Source: an uncultured Fibrobacter sp.
GTDB lineage: Bacteria > Fibrobacterota > Fibrobacteria > Fibrobacterales > Fibrobacteraceae
Direction: 5' to 3'
Assembly: GCA_937891805.1 (NCBI GenBank)
Contig: CALATK010000271.1
Span: 1 to 13,243 of the forward strand
DNA: 13,243 nt
Positions 12,576 to 13,243 of the stretch are shown in pieces. Below the pieces are notes generated by a model. It had not been told where the DNA came from, searched no databases, and saw only the letters and a list, made by a program, of their open reading frames with translations. A program made the translations under genes and the position numbers. Each line of letters opens with the position of its first letter. The first letter of the stretch is position 1.

Positions 12576-13243
12576 TTTTGCACCTCGTCATTTTCACGAG
12601 AATCGGGATTATCATTGTCCTGGATCCTATCGGTCGGCCCTTCGGCAAGCTCAGGGACCTTCCCTCCAGGATGACTTCCGGGATTTTCAAACACAAGAGA
12701 TTCATACTTCAGCGCTTCGCTCCAGGCCTGCTTTTCTACATCCTCTACACGGCCCGCCAAGTAGTTGTAGGCAAGCATCAGGGGGAACGCCACCAGAAGC
12801 CCCGCCTGGGTGGTAAGCAGCGCTTCTGAAATGCCGTCGGCCAAGAGCACCGGGTTTCCGAAGCCAAAAAGTTGGATTGTCTCGAAGGTATGCACCATGC
12901 CGGACACCGTTCCCAAGAGGCCAAGCATGGGGGCGATGGCCGCACAGGTAGAGATGGTCCTCAGAGACTTGGAAAGGTTCACCGAAATGCGGTGGCGGGT
13001 CTCTTCCATGGCGTTGCGCACCGCCACGGGGCCCTGGTCACGATACTTCCGCACGTCGCATGCCAGGGCGTAAAAATAACCGTAGGGGCGGCGGGAAAGT
13101 TTCTTGAAGGCCTCTTCCTCCCCCTTCTTTTCCAGGTTCTTCCAGAATCCGCCCAGCACGCCGTTCACGCTGCCGCCCTTGAGCATAAAGTAGTAGCCGT
13201 AGCGCTCTATCATCAAAAACCATCCGAACCACACTGTTTCGAG
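12572..13243 (-). CDS. exbB: ExbB/TolQ/MotA-family proton channel protein (5' end outside window)
   Basis: The frame is open to the right edge, so the true start is outside the window; the GTG at 13234 is only an internal codon. Visible are the first membrane segment near the edge (VWFGWFLMIERYGYYFML), a cytoplasmic domain, then two more segments. The second contains the family signature APMLGLLGTVSGMVHTF and the third LLTTQAGLLVAFPLMLAYNY. It forms the proton-driven motor with ExbD that energises TonB. The last 37 or so residues (from about NPGSHPGG) are odd: they are encoded by an inverted-repeat element that gives PELAEGPTDR and a polar Asp/Asn tail. The stop overlaps the exbD start (ATGA). 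Confidence 0.9.
   Translation of the reverse strand, partial: LETVWFGWFLMIERYGYYFMLKGGSVNGVLGGFWKNLEKKGEEEAFKKLSRRPYGYFYALACDVRKYRDQGPVAVRNAMEETRHRISVNLSKSLRTISTCAAIAPMLGLLGTVSGMVHTFETIQLFGFGNPVLLADGISEALLTTQAGLLVAFPLMLAYNYLAGRVEDVEKQAWSEALKYESLVFENPGSHPGGKVPELAEGPTDRIQDNDNPDSRENDEVQK
12618..12671. repeat. Dispersed-type inverted repeat inside the exbB 3' end
   Basis: The outer pair TCCTGGA (12618-12624) / TCCAGGA (12665-12671) flanks a core with GGTC...GACC and CCCT...AGGG (12632-12659). The core CCCTTCGGCAAGCTCAGGG resembles the CCCTTCGACAAGCTCAGGG palindrome that I know as an abundant repeat in many unrelated bacterial genomes. Here it is read in frame as part of ExbB. Confidence 0.7.

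Noticed and set aside
1..13243. CRISPR array, tRNA, rRNA, transposase or integrase genes
   Set aside because: I looked for regular spaced repeats, cloverleaf-like stretches and recombinase motifs and saw none. The repeats present are short palindromes or MITE-like.

Overview
The window looks like chromosomal DNA from a Fibrobacter-type bacterium (Fibrobacterota, FCB superphylum). The evidence is a small lipoprotein whose lipobox Cys is followed by a GDD/poly-Ser linker, outer-membrane proteins with aromatic C-termini, several Bacteroidota-like TTTG-N19/20-TAnnTTTG promoters, and many small palindromic intergenic repeats. The assignment comes from style and remembered families, not from a search. 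Most genes are GC-rich housekeeping or envelope genes. The exception is an AT-richer orphan ORF at 9631-10245.

Layout. (1) 1-1454, plus strand: the 3' end of an AMP-forming acyl-CoA synthetase, then an OFA-type MFS transporter, probably one operon. (2) 1502-4257, minus strand: hemL and hemB, two enzymes of the C5 tetrapyrrole pathway, with a small lipoprotein gene between them. (3) 4381-5876: two divergent envelope genes, a DUF3078-like outer-membrane protein (minus) and a small predicted beta-barrel protein (plus). (4) 5985-7958: radA (plus) converging on a dCMP deaminase (minus). (5) 8055-9176, minus: an acidic helical-repeat protein of unknown function. (6) 9177-9630: a 454-base region without an annotated-size gene. 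It holds a 34-residue membrane-protein ORF with its own promoter, SD and terminator, and the leader of the orphan ORF. (7) 9631-10245, plus: the orphan ORF, overlapping tail-to-tail with the next operon. (8) 10218-13243, minus: exbB (cut by the window end), exbD, tonB and a periplasmic TPR gene, a proton-motive-force energy-transduction operon.

Two themes stand out. First, expression signals are very compact. Four genes have a TAnnTT-type -10 hexamer exactly 7 bases before the ATG and no Shine-Dalgarno, and a fifth has 6 bases, which suggests leaderless transcripts. Other promoters sit on or against the terminator of the preceding gene. Second, the exb-ton operon is full of repeats: one codes the C-terminal tail of ExbB, a 217-bp element with terminal inverted repeats separates exbD from tonB, and a hairpin cluster covers the start of the TPR gene. 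The 217-bp element is spanned by an ORF that overlaps the exbD stop, has a strong SD, and ends 3 bases before the tonB ATG, so translation may pass through the insertion.
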